Positions 1-6,751 of a stretch of 9,629 bases of DNA are shown in pieces. A program made the translations under genes and the position numbers. The DNA is taken from contig SKVX01000510.1 of assembly GCA_007129225.1 (NCBI GenBank), forward strand, positions 1 to 9,629, read 5' to 3'. How positions within the stretch are numbered: the stretch's first letter is position 1; each line of letters begins with the position of its first letter. Source of the DNA: Halomonas sp. (GTDB lineage: Bacteria > Pseudomonadota > Gammaproteobacteria > Pseudomonadales > Halomonadaceae). The notes under the pieces were generated by a model. The model saw only the letters and a list, made by a program, of their open reading frames with translations, had not been told where the DNA came from and did not search any database.

Positions 1-825
1 AACGAGTTCGATCCGCTGTTCGAGGACATGTACGACTGGTGCGAGGCCCAGGGGCTGGATATCGACACCCTGATCCATGAAGAGGGTACCGCCCAGATGG
101 AGATCAACTTTCGCCACGGCGACCCGTTGATGCTGGCGGACCAGATATTCCTCTTCAAGAGAACGCTGCGTGAAGCGGCCCTGAAGCATGACGTGGCTGC
201 CACCTTCATGGCCAAGCCCATCACCAATGAGCCGGGCAGCGCCATGCACATCCACCAGAGCGTGCTCGACGCCACTACGGGTCGCAGCATCTTTGCCAAT
301 GAAGATGGCTCCATGAGCCAGCTGTTCCTGCACCATATCGGCGGACTTCAGCGTTTCATCCCCGAGGCGCTGCCGCTGATGGCCCCCAACGTCAACTCCT
401 TCCGTCGGTTCCTGCCGGATACTTCGGCGCCGGTCAACGTCGAATGGGGGGAGGAGAACCGTACCTGCGGGCTGCGCGTCCCCGACTCCACGCCACAGAA
501 CCGGCGCATCGAGAACCGTCTTCCCGGGGCCGACGCCAACGCCTATCTGGCTATTGCCGCGAGTCTGCTATGCGGCTATCTCGGCATGGAGCAAGGGTTG
601 AACCCGTCGGCGCCGGTGCAGGGGCGGGCGTTCGAGCGCCGCAACATGCGCCTGCCCTTCACCCTGGAGCAGGCGCTGGAACGGATGGAGCACTGTGCAG
701 AGCTGGAGCGCTACATGGGCCATCGCTTCGTGACCGGCTATGTGGCGGTAAAGCGGGTAGAGAACGAGAATTTCAAGCAGGTGATCAGTTCCTGGGAAAG
801 GGAGTTCCTGCTGCTCAGCGTCTGA
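1..825 (+). CDS. puuA: Gamma-glutamylputrescine (polyamine) synthetase, glutamine-synthetase family; 5' end missing
   Basis: Catalyses ATP-dependent ligation of glutamate to putrescine or a related polyamine, the first step of the gamma-glutamylated (Puu) degradation route in the cytoplasm. The reading frame is open from the first base, so the gene begins outside the window; 274 C-terminal residues are present, against about 450-470 for the family, so roughly 180 are missing. Numbering from the first visible codon, glutamine-synthetase catalytic-domain motifs are clear: EEGTAQMEIN (27-36, metal/glutamate-binding glutamates), GSAMHIHQS (79-87, nucleotide-binding loop), NRTCGLRVP (153-161) and the RRIENR stretch (168-173). 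The C-terminus SSWEREFLLLSV is typical of PuuA-type rather than nitrogen-assimilatory GlnA enzymes. There is no adenylylation-type tail. Location just upstream of potFGHI and puuB supports polyamine use; the exact amine (putrescine, cadaverine, spermidine) cannot be read from the sequence. Confidence 0.85.
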   Translation, partial: NEFDPLFEDMYDWCEAQGLDIDTLIHEEGTAQMEINFRHGDPLMLADQIFLFKRTLREAALKHDVAATFMAKPITNEPGSAMHIHQSVLDATTGRSIFANEDGSMSQLFLHHIGGLQRFIPEALPLMAPNVNSFRRFLPDTSAPVNVEWGEENRTCGLRVPDSTPQNRRIENRLPGADANAYLAIAASLLCGYLGMEQGLNPSAPVQGRAFERRNMRLPFTLEQALERMEHCAELERYMGHRFVTGYVAVKRVENENFKQVISSWEREFLLLSV

Positions 826-1001
826 AGCGGCTGAGCCATCGCAAGAGCAATGGGAAGGAAGACGATGTCACCGCTCAGGCTGGTCTGCTGACAGTCTATC
901 GTCTGACTCGTGAGGAAGAGCGGCAACATGCTGGAGGGCCCCGGCGAAGGGGATGCCGGGTATCAACGAAACCAAGTGAATAACAACAGCGAAGAGGTGT
1001 C
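826..1001 (+). promoter_or_regulatory. puuA-potF intergenic gap with a GC-rich hairpin
   Basis: This is the longest gap in the polyamine cluster (176 nt). It contains a 6-bp stem, CCCGGC at 940-945 pairing with GCCGGG at 955-960, with a 9-nt loop, followed by an A-rich leader into the potF ribosome-binding site (GAAGAGG, 991-997). The hairpin has no T-run, so it is not a standard intrinsic terminator. The gap is long enough for an internal promoter for potF, but I could not identify convincing -35/-10 boxes. Confidence 0.35.
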
Positions 1002-2108
1002 ATGATGTCCCGACAAAGCAAGCTTTCCCTGGCCGTGGCTGCGGCCTCCCTGACGTTGATGGCCACGACGGTTCAAGCCAACGAGGTGCGGGTCTACAAC
1101 TGGTCGGACTATATCGCGCCGGATACCCTCGAGAAGTTCACCGAGCAGACCGGCATCCGCGTGATATACGACGTCTACGACAGCAACGAAGTGCTCGACG
1201 CCGCCATGCTTTCCGGGCGCTCCGGGTATGACGTCGTGGTGCCCTCCAACCACTACCTGACGCGACAGGTCAGTGCCGGCGTCTATCGAGAGCTGGACCA
1301 CGACAAGCTGCCCAACATGGCCAATCTCAATCCCGAGCTGATGGACGACCTGGAGTCCATCGATCCGGGCAGCCGCCACTCCGTGCCCTACATGTGGGGC
1401 ACCAACGGCATCGGCTACAACGTCGAGCGGGTCACCGAGATCCTCGGCGAGGATGCGCCGGTCGATTCCTGGGCGCTGATCTTCGATCCCGAGGTTACCT
1501 CCGCGCTGAATGAAGGAGGCTGCGGCATCTCCATGCTCGACTCGGGCGATGAAATGCTCTCGCCGGCCATGGCCTACCTGGGACTCTCCCCGCTCTCGGA
1601 GGAGACGGCGGACCTGGAGGCGGCGGGCGACCTGATCGCCGCCGTGCGCGACAACATCACCTACTTCCACTCCTCGCGCTATATCTCGGACCTGGCCAAC
1701 GGCGATATCTGCGTGGCGGCCGGCTATTCCGGGGATATCTTCCAGGCCGCGGACCGCGCCGAGGAAGCCGGGCGCGACTTCACCATCGCCTACACGATTC
1801 CCAAGGAGGGCGCGGCGCTCTGGTTCGACATGATGGCGATACCTGCCGATGCACCGAATCCCGACAACGCCCACGCCTTCATCAATTTCATTCTCGAGCC
1901 CGAGGTGGCCGCCGCGATCACCGAGTACGTGGTGTATGCCAACCCCAACATCGCCGCCAACGAGTTCCTCGATCCGGATATTCTCAACAACACCTCGATC
2001 TATCCCGACCAGGATGTGATGGACAATCTCTATGTGGCTGAAGAGAAGCCCCTCGCCGTTCAGCGCGTGCGGACACGCACCTGGAATCGCGTGAAGTCGG
2101 GCATCTGA
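1002..2108 (+). CDS. potF: Periplasmic polyamine-binding protein of an ABC importer (PotF/SpuD/SpuE family)
   Basis: Captures putrescine or spermidine in the periplasm and delivers it to the PotGHI importer. The protein has 368 residues, close to the 370 of E. coli PotF. A Sec signal peptide is visible (basic start, hydrophobic core, probable cleavage after VQA at 26). The family opening VYNWSDYIAPDT (31-42) and closing RVRTRTWNRVKSG are conserved. Pocket residues mapped from memory onto PotF: W34, S35 and Y37 (W37/S38/Y40), S82 (S85), E184 (E185), D245 (D247) and D276 (D278) are kept, but Y242 replaces W244 and W274 replaces F276. A Trp at the last position is the form found in spermidine-preferring receptors, so the substrate may be spermidine or both amines. 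Start: two adjacent ATGs (1002 and 1005) follow GAAGAGG; the second has the better spacing (7 nt). The gene lies 60 nt before potG. Confidence 0.92.
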   Translation: MMSRQSKLSLAVAAASLTLMATTVQANEVRVYNWSDYIAPDTLEKFTEQTGIRVIYDVYDSNEVLDAAMLSGRSGYDVVVPSNHYLTRQVSAGVYRELDHDKLPNMANLNPELMDDLESIDPGSRHSVPYMWGTNGIGYNVERVTEILGEDAPVDSWALIFDPEVTSALNEGGCGISMLDSGDEMLSPAMAYLGLSPLSEETADLEAAGDLIAAVRDNITYFHSSRYISDLANGDICVAAGYSGDIFQAADRAEEAGRDFTIAYTIPKEGAALWFDMMAIPADAPNPDNAHAFINFILEPEVAAAITEYVVYANPNIAANEFLDPDILNNTSIYPDQDVMDNLYVAEEKPLAVQRVRTRTWNRVKSGI

Positions 2109-2116
2109 TGCGACAC

Positions 2117-2136
2117 GCCGGCCCGCTTGGGCCGGC
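2117..2136 (+). terminator. Intercistronic GC hairpin between potF and potG (possible attenuator or mRNA stabiliser)
   Basis: A perfect 8-bp inverted repeat, GCCGGCCC (2117-2124) and GGGCCGGC (2129-2136), with a 4-nt GCTT loop, starts 8 nt after the potF stop. It is followed by only three T's and then C's, so termination is probably partial. Hairpins at this position after binding-protein genes often protect the upstream message and lower expression of the membrane components; that role is inferred here. Confidence 0.55.
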
Positions 2137-2155
2137 TTTCCCCCGATTGGCTGCC

Positions 2156-2160
2156 AGGAG
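2156..2160 (+). promoter_or_regulatory. Ribosome-binding site favouring the upstream potG start
   Basis: AGGAG lies 8 nt before the ATG at 2169 and supports the 409-residue form of PotG. A further upstream TTG at 2127 in the same frame sits inside the hairpin loop and has no ribosome-binding site, so it is disfavoured. Confidence 0.6.
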
Positions 2161-2168
2161 ACGCTGCG

Positions 2169-3398
2169 ATGTCGCAACCCCAGCCGAGCGCCTTGGGCCG
2201 GGCTCGTCTTGTCGAGCCCGTGTCTTCCGAATCCGATTCTGCTGAAACACTCACTCCCGGACAGCCGTCGTCGACGACTTCCGCCTCGGGCAGGCCGCGG
2301 CCGGCCCCCGGGGAGGCGCTGATGGAAATCCGCCGGGTCAGCAAGCGCTTCGATGGCGCCCTGGCGGTGGACGACGTCACCCTCTCCATTCGCCGGGGGG
2401 AGATATTCGCCCTGCTCGGCGGCTCGGGTTCGGGTAAATCGACCCTGCTACGCATGTTGGCGGGCTTCGAGAAACCCAGCGAAGGCGAGATCATCCTGGA
2501 TGGCGAGGACATTTCGACCATGCCGCCCTATGAGCGGCCGATCAACATGATGTTCCAGTCCTATGCCCTCTTCCCCCACATGAGCGTGGAACAGAACATC
2601 GCCTTCGGCCTCAAGCAGGATCGGCTCAAGAAGGATGAGATCACCCAGCGCGTGGCGGAAATGCTCAAGCTGGTGCACATGGAGGCGTTCGCCCGGCGCA
2701 AGCCTCACCAGCTCTCGGGCGGCCAGCGGCAGCGCGTGGCCCTGGCCCGTTCGCTGGCCAAGCGACCCAAATTGCTGCTGCTCGATGAGCCCATGGGGGC
2801 GCTGGACAAGAAGCTGCGCACCGAGATGCAGCTGGAAGTGGTCCAGATCCTGGAGCGTGTCGGGGTCACCTGCATCATGGTGACTCACGACCAGGAGGAG
2901 GCCATGACCATGGCAGACCGGGTGGCGATCATGTCGGACGGCTGGATAGCCCAGGTGGGCACCCCCATGGACGTCTACGAGAGCCCTGCTAGCCGCATGG
3001 TGGCGGAATTCGTCGGCACGGTGAACCTCTTTGCCGGCGAGATCGTCGTCGACGAGGCCGATCACTGCATCATCGACAGCCCGGAACTGGGCCGGCGGGT
3101 CCGAATCGGCCATGGTGTCAGCACCCAGGCCGACGAGCGTCGTGTCTGGGTGGCGATACGACCAGAGAAGACCTGGTTGACCCGTGAGCGTCCCGCCGGC
3201 GACTACAACTGGGCTGCCGGTACGGTCGAGGATATCGCCTACCTGGGTGGCTTTTCGGTCTACTTCGTGCGCACCGAGGGCGGGCATCTGGTCAAGGCCA
3301 GCATGACCAATACCGAGCGCCGCGGCGATCGGCCGAAGTGGGACGAGCCGGTCTACATCCATTGGGACGAGCTGAGTGCCGTGATCCTGCACGACTGA
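2169..3398 (+). CDS. potG: Polyamine ABC importer ATP-binding protein (PotG)
   Basis: Cytoplasmic ATPase that powers polyamine import through PotH and PotI. From the ATG at 2169 it has 409 residues: Walker A GGSGSGKST (84-92), Q-loop Q130, signature LSGGQ (182-186), Walker B LLLLDEP (202-208), D-loop ALD (211-213) and switch histidine H240, followed by a C-terminal TOBE-like regulatory region (about 285-409). The core stretches RPINMMFQSYALFPHM and KRPKLLLLDEPMGALDKKL are characteristic of PotG. All catalytic residues are present. The first 50 residues are an unusual Ser/Pro/Thr-rich, probably disordered extension, longer than the about 20-residue leader of E. coli PotG. An in-frame ATG at 2322 (M52) with its own strong ribosome-binding site could give a 358-residue form, so the start is uncertain. 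Hairpins lie on both sides of the gene. Confidence 0.92.
   Translation: MSQPQPSALGRARLVEPVSSESDSAETLTPGQPSSTTSASGRPRPAPGEALMEIRRVSKRFDGALAVDDVTLSIRRGEIFALLGGSGSGKSTLLRMLAGFEKPSEGEIILDGEDISTMPPYERPINMMFQSYALFPHMSVEQNIAFGLKQDRLKKDEITQRVAEMLKLVHMEAFARRKPHQLSGGQRQRVALARSLAKRPKLLLLDEPMGALDKKLRTEMQLEVVQILERVGVTCIMVTHDQEEAMTMADRVAIMSDGWIAQVGTPMDVYESPASRMVAEFVGTVNLFAGEIVVDEADHCIIDSPELGRRVRIGHGVSTQADERRVWVAIRPEKTWLTRERPAGDYNWAAGTVEDIAYLGGFSVYFVRTEGGHLVKASMTNTERRGDRPKWDEPVYIHWDELSAVILHD
2310..2316 (+). promoter_or_regulatory. Internal ribosome-binding site for an alternative potG start
   Basis: GGGGAGG, 5 nt before an in-frame ATG at 2322, is a better match to the anti-Shine-Dalgarno sequence than the site upstream of 2169. 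Starting here gives a protein beginning MEIRRVSKRF, right at the first strand of the ABC domain. The GC-rich coding context makes a chance match possible. Confidence 0.4.
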
Positions 3399-3415
3399 GC
3401 CGGCGTATTCTTGAC

Positions 3416-3436
3416 CGGCCTTGTCGTTCAAGGCCG
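3416..3436 (+). promoter_or_regulatory. Intercistronic hairpin between potG and potH
   Basis: A perfect 8-bp stem, CGGCCTTG (3416-3423) and CAAGGCCG (3429-3436), with a 5-nt loop TCGTT. It ends 6 nt before the potH ribosome-binding site GGGGAG (3443-3448). No T-run follows, so it is more likely to influence mRNA processing, stability or potH translation than to terminate. Confidence 0.5.
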
Positions 3437-3454
3437 TGCCATGGGGAGATTTCC

Positions 3455-4363
3455 ATGTCAGACAACCGGATTCGCCTGCGACGGCTGTTCAAGCCCTGTC
3501 GCGGCTGGGTCATTGCCGTGCCGCTGCTGTGGCTGACGCTGTTCTTCCTGCTGCCCTTCGGCATCGTGCTCAAGATCAGTCTCTCGGAGGCGGCGATCTC
3601 GGTGCCGCCATATAGCGCGATCTTCGACTATGGCCGTGAGACGCTCAATATCGTCCTCACCTTCAGCAACTACCTTTTCCTGACCACGGATACGCTCTAT
3701 ATCGCCGCCTACTGGGGGTCGGTGAAGATCGCGCTGCTGGCCACGGTACTTTGCCTGCTGCTTGGCTACCCGATGGCCTATGCCATGGCCCGAGCCCCCA
3801 TGCGCTGGCAGCTGGTGCTGCTGCTGTTGGTGATGCTGCCCTCCTGGACCTCCTTCCTGATCCGGGTCTACGCCTGGATGGGCATCCTCAGCAATAACGG
3901 CTTGATCAACAACACCTTGATATGGCTTGGATGGATCGACTCGCCGATTCGCATGCTGAACACCAATTTCGCGGTGATTCTGGGCATCGTCTATGCCTAC
4001 TTGCCGTTCATGGTGCTGCCGCTCTACGCCAACCTGACCCGCCTCGATACCTCACTGCTCGAGGCGGCGTCGGATCTCGGTTCACGCAAGCTGAATACCT
4101 TCTTCACGGTGACCCTGCCGCTCTCCAAGGGCGGCATCATCGCCGGCTCGATGCTGGTCTTCATTCCGGCGGTGGGGGAGTACGTGATCCCCGAACTGCT
4201 GGGTGGCCCCAATACCGTGATGATCGGCAAGGTGCTGTGGGAGGAGTTCTTCCACAATCGCGACTGGCCGGTGGCCTCGGCGCTGGCAATGGTGATGCTG
4301 GCGATCCTGATCATTCCCATCGCGCTCTTTCACCGTTATCAATCCCGTGAGCTGGAGGAGTGA
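3455..4363 (+). CDS. potH: Polyamine ABC importer permease (PotH)
   Basis: Inner-membrane permease that pairs with PotI to form the translocation channel for polyamines. It has 302 residues (E. coli PotH 317). Hydrophobic segments consistent with six transmembrane helices lie at about 18-40, 87-112, 118-141, 172-192, 226-247 and 275-294. The EAA loop, which docks onto the PotG ATPase, runs from EAASDLG (203-209) to the TVTLP at 218-222. The start at 3455 is chosen because GGGGAG (3443-3448) precedes it at 6 nt and the protein then begins with a short basic cytoplasmic tail (NRIRLRRLFK). The frame is open further upstream, but that part overlaps the end of potG in another frame and is not protein-like. 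The stop is 3 nt before the potI start. Confidence 0.92.
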   Translation: MSDNRIRLRRLFKPCRGWVIAVPLLWLTLFFLLPFGIVLKISLSEAAISVPPYSAIFDYGRETLNIVLTFSNYLFLTTDTLYIAAYWGSVKIALLATVLCLLLGYPMAYAMARAPMRWQLVLLLLVMLPSWTSFLIRVYAWMGILSNNGLINNTLIWLGWIDSPIRMLNTNFAVILGIVYAYLPFMVLPLYANLTRLDTSLLEAASDLGSRKLNTFFTVTLPLSKGGIIAGSMLVFIPAVGEYVIPELLGGPNTVMIGKVLWEEFFHNRDWPVASALAMVMLAILIIPIALFHRYQSRELEE

Positions 4364-4366
4364 GTC

Positions 4367-5203
4367 ATGCGTAAGCCATCCTTCACCACGGTGATGCTGA
4401 TCGTCGGCCTGCTGTTCCTCTACCTGCCGATGGTCATCCTGGTGATCTACTCCTTCAACTCGTCGCGGCTGGTGACGGTATGGGCCGGATTCTCCGGCCG
4501 CTGGTACATCGAGCTGTTTCGCGACCGGCAGATCCTGGCGGCCGTATGGACCAGCCTGCGCATCGCCTTCTTCTCGGCTTCCATGGCGGTGTGCCTTGGC
4601 ACCCTGGCGGCCTTCGTGATGACGCGCTTCTCGCGTTTTCGGGGCAAGACGGTGCTCTCCAGCATGGTAACTGCGCCGTTGGTAATGCCCGAGGTGATCA
4701 CCGGCTTGTCGCTGCTGCTGCTGTTCGTGCACATGGCCCAGATGGTCGGCTGGCCGGCGGATCGCGGCATGGTCACTATCTGGATCGCCCACACCACCTT
4801 CTGCAGCGCCTACGTGGCGGTGGTCGTGGCCTCCCGGCTGCGCGAAGTGGACCTCTCCATCGAGGAGGCGGCCATGGACCTTGGTGCGGGGCCGGTGAAA
4901 ACCTTCTTTCACATCACGCTGCCGGTGATCTCGCCGGCGCTGGCGGCGGGTTGGTTGCTGGCCTTTACCCTGTCACTGGACGATCTGGTGATCGCCAGCT
5001 TCGTTTCCGGTCCGGGCGCCACGACCCTGCCCATGGTGGTGTTCTCATCGGTGCGTCTCGGCGTCTCGCCCAAGATCAATGCACTGGCCACGTTGATCAT
5101 CCTGGCCGTTTCGCTGGCCACCTTCCTTGCCTGGTACTTCATGCGTCGCAACGAGGCGAAGCGGCGACAGGCGATGCTGCAGGACATGACCGCCGGCCGA
5201 TGA
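4367..5203 (+). CDS. potI: Polyamine ABC importer permease (PotI)
   Basis: Second inner-membrane permease of the importer, partner of PotH. It has 278 residues, close to the 281 of E. coli PotI. The first helix (about 8-29, ending VIYSFNSSR) and the following WAGFSGRWY segment are typical of the PotI/PotC branch. Further hydrophobic segments lie at about 63-86, 99-122, 136-155, 190-212 and 237-258. The EAA loop starts EEAAMDLGAG (166-175) and ends HITLP (182-186). The start is fixed by GGAGG (4354-4358), which lies inside the last codons of potH, 8 nt upstream, so the two permeases are probably translationally coupled and made in equal amounts. The C-terminus is a basic cytoplasmic tail (RRNEAKRRQ). 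A 58-nt gap separates it from puuB. Confidence 0.92.
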   Translation: MRKPSFTTVMLIVGLLFLYLPMVILVIYSFNSSRLVTVWAGFSGRWYIELFRDRQILAAVWTSLRIAFFSASMAVCLGTLAAFVMTRFSRFRGKTVLSSMVTAPLVMPEVITGLSLLLLFVHMAQMVGWPADRGMVTIWIAHTTFCSAYVAVVVASRLREVDLSIEEAAMDLGAGPVKTFFHITLPVISPALAAGWLLAFTLSLDDLVIASFVSGPGATTLPMVVFSSVRLGVSPKINALATLIILAVSLATFLAWYFMRRNEAKRRQAMLQDMTAGR

Positions 5204-5261
5204 GGAAAGCACTGCACAAAGGGGACGCTTCCAAACTCAATTATTCAAGTGAGGTATCGTA

Positions 5262-6554
5262 ATGTCGACCAGTGCCAATGCCGAGCATGTGGCGTCCTAC
5301 TATGCGGCGACAGCGAACCCGTCGCCTGAGCGCACTGCCCTTGCGGGTGACATCGAGTGTGACGTCTGCGTGGTCGGGGCGGGCTTTACCGGTATTTCCG
5401 CGGCGCTGCATCTCGCTGAGCAGGGCATGCAGGTGGTGGTGCTGGAGGCGGCTCGGGTCGGCTTCGGTGCGTCAGGTCGCAACGGTGGACAGATCGTCAA
5501 CAGCTACAGCCGCGACATGGATGTGATCGAGGCGAAGTACGGTTCCGAAACCGCCAGGGCGCTGGGCGACATGGCCTTCGAGGGCAACCGCATCATCCGC
5601 GAACGCATAGCGCAGTATGCGATTCCGTGCGACCTGAAGGACGGCAATCTGTTCGCCGCCTGCAACGCCAAACAGATGCAGGGGCTGATCGAGCACAAGA
5701 CGCTCTGGGAGCGCTACGGTCACCACGGTCTGGAGCTGCTGGAAGGCCCGGCATTGAAGCGGGAGGTGAACAGCGAGCGTTATGTGGGAGCGCTGGTGGA
5801 TCACTCCGGTGGTCACCTGCACCCGCTCAACCTGGTGCTCGGCGAAGCGGCGGCCTTCGAGGCGCTGGGCGGGGTGATCCACGAGCAGACCCCGGTGCTG
5901 GAGGTGAGGCACGGCGAACCGGTCGTACTGCGCACCCCTCGAGGCTCCGTCACCGCCCAGCGGGTGGTCATGGCCGGGAACGCCTATCTCCAGGGAGTGT
6001 TGCCGGAGCTGGAGAACAGTTCGATGCCCTGCGGCACCCAGATCATCACCACCGAGCCGTTGTCGGCGGCGCTGCGGCGCGAGCTGATACCCAACGATAT
6101 GGCGGTGGAGGACTGCAACTACCTGCTCGACTACTACCGCTTCACCGGCGACGGCCGGCTTCTCTACGGTGGGGGCGTCAACTACGGCGGCCAGGATCCG
6201 GCGGATATCGCGGCGATCATCCGGCCCAAGCTGCTGAAAACCTTCCCTTCGCTTGCCGAAGTCGGGATCGACTACGCCTGGAGTGGCAATTTCCTGATGA
6301 CCCTGAATCGCCTGCCGCAGTTCGGGCGGCTCAACGGCAACGTCTTCTATGCCCAGGGCTACTCCGGCCACGGGGTGACCTGCTCCCACCTGGCGGGGCG
6401 ATTGATTGCCGAGGTCATGATTGGAGAGAGCGAGCGCTTCGATGCCTTCGCCGGCCTGCCGCACCTGCCCTTCCCCGGCGGGCGCCTGATGCGCGTACCG
6501 CTCTCGGCACTGGGCGCCTGGTACTACGCCACCCGCGACAGGCTCGGCATATAA
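5262..6554 (+). CDS. puuB: Gamma-glutamylputrescine oxidase (FAD-dependent, PuuB)
   Basis: Oxidises gamma-glutamylputrescine to gamma-glutamyl-gamma-aminobutyraldehyde, releasing ammonia and H2O2; this is the second step of the Puu pathway, acting on the PuuA product in the cytoplasm. It has 430 residues (E. coli PuuB 426). A Rossmann FAD site is clear: VVGAGFTG (37-44) with acidic E62 ending the second strand, then GFGASGRNGGQ (67-77), typical of D-amino-acid-oxidase-like (DAO) enzymes. PuuB-specific stretches such as VNSYSRD (79-85), LDHSGGHLHPLNL (179-191), SMPCGTQ (254-260), VEDCNYLLDYYR (282-293) and GYSGHGVTC (367-375) are all present, so identity is more secure than general oxidoreductase similarity. 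The start has a near-consensus ribosome-binding site, AAGTGAGG (5247-5254), 7 nt upstream. It is the last gene of the cluster; its 3' end faces fhs. Confidence 0.93.
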   Translation: MSTSANAEHVASYYAATANPSPERTALAGDIECDVCVVGAGFTGISAALHLAEQGMQVVVLEAARVGFGASGRNGGQIVNSYSRDMDVIEAKYGSETARALGDMAFEGNRIIRERIAQYAIPCDLKDGNLFAACNAKQMQGLIEHKTLWERYGHHGLELLEGPALKREVNSERYVGALVDHSGGHLHPLNLVLGEAAAFEALGGVIHEQTPVLEVRHGEPVVLRTPRGSVTAQRVVMAGNAYLQGVLPELENSSMPCGTQIITTEPLSAALRRELIPNDMAVEDCNYLLDYYRFTGDGRLLYGGGVNYGGQDPADIAAIIRPKLLKTFPSLAEVGIDYAWSGNFLMTLNRLPQFGRLNGNVFYAQGYSGHGVTCSHLAGRLIAEVMIGESERFDAFAGLPHLPFPGGRLMRVPLSALGAWYYATRDRLGI

Positions 6555-6631
6555 CGCTGAGACCATTGCTGCGCTCGATATCCTCACCACCGTAGGGCTA
6601 TCGCAGTTGCCACATAACGAGGGGCGCCGGG

Positions 6632-6716
6632 GACAGGTCGAAGAGGAGGTCTTTTGCCATGGATGGCAAAAGTAGCGCCCAGGGAAGGGTTCACAGCGCC
6701 TCCTCAGAGACCTGTC
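6632..6716. repeat. Nested palindromic intergenic element between convergent puuB and fhs
   Basis: Outer arms 6632-6649 and 6699-6716 pair over 15 of 18 positions: GACAGGTC with GACCTGTC (8/8), a 3-nt mismatch, then GAGGAGG with CCTCCTC (7/7). They enclose a separate inner inverted repeat (6651-6672) and a purine-rich stretch, AGGGAAGGG, at 6681-6689. The folded form would be a branched stem. It is non-coding and lies between two convergent genes. The layout and the ATGGATGGC / GCGCCCAGGG wording resemble dispersed palindromic repeats I associate with Halomonas-type intergenic DNA; only one copy is seen here, so the repeat status is inferred. Confidence 0.65.
6651..6672. repeat. Inner 10-bp perfect inverted repeat of the palindromic element
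   Basis: CTTTTGCCAT (6651-6660) and ATGGCAAAAG (6663-6672) are exact reverse complements separated by two G's. The 2-nt spacer is too tight for a full RNA hairpin, so in RNA the terminal pairs would open into a larger loop. As DNA it could form a cruciform or a dimeric protein site. Confidence 0.7.
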
Positions 6717-6751
6717 GACGGATCAGCTCCGAGTGTGTTCTGCCGGCTTGA

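Noticed and set aside
850..891. A tiny ORF (MGRKTMSPLRLVC) in the puuA-potF gap, with AAGGA 5 nt before its second ATG (865), considered as a leader peptide
   Set aside because: No run of regulatory codons and no paired terminator/antiterminator structure. The 940-960 hairpin has no T-run or visible alternative pairing. Too short to support from sequence alone.
2127..2168. TTG upstream start for potG
   Set aside because: It falls in the loop of the potF-potG hairpin with no ribosome-binding site; ATG 2169 or 2322 is better.
963..2177. A 404-codon open frame antisense to potF
   Set aside because: The product is His/Gly/Val-rich with no recognisable domain, and the opposite strand encodes a clear PotF with a signal peptide. 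Long antisense frames are expected from high third-position GC.
2448..3431. A 327-codon minus-strand frame over potG
   Set aside because: His/Leu-rich, no motif, and the + strand carries all ABC ATPase motifs in order.
5472..6590. A 372-codon minus-strand frame and an overlapping + strand out-of-frame ORF (5627-6595) over puuB
   Set aside because: Both give unstructured Arg/Gly/Ala-rich or Val/His-rich sequence; PuuB is intact in its own frame.
6723..6750. A conventional intrinsic terminator immediately after the fhs stop
   Set aside because: Only short GATCA/TGATC pairing is present and no T-run follows on the minus strand; the 6632-6716 palindrome is the better candidate for ending transcription.
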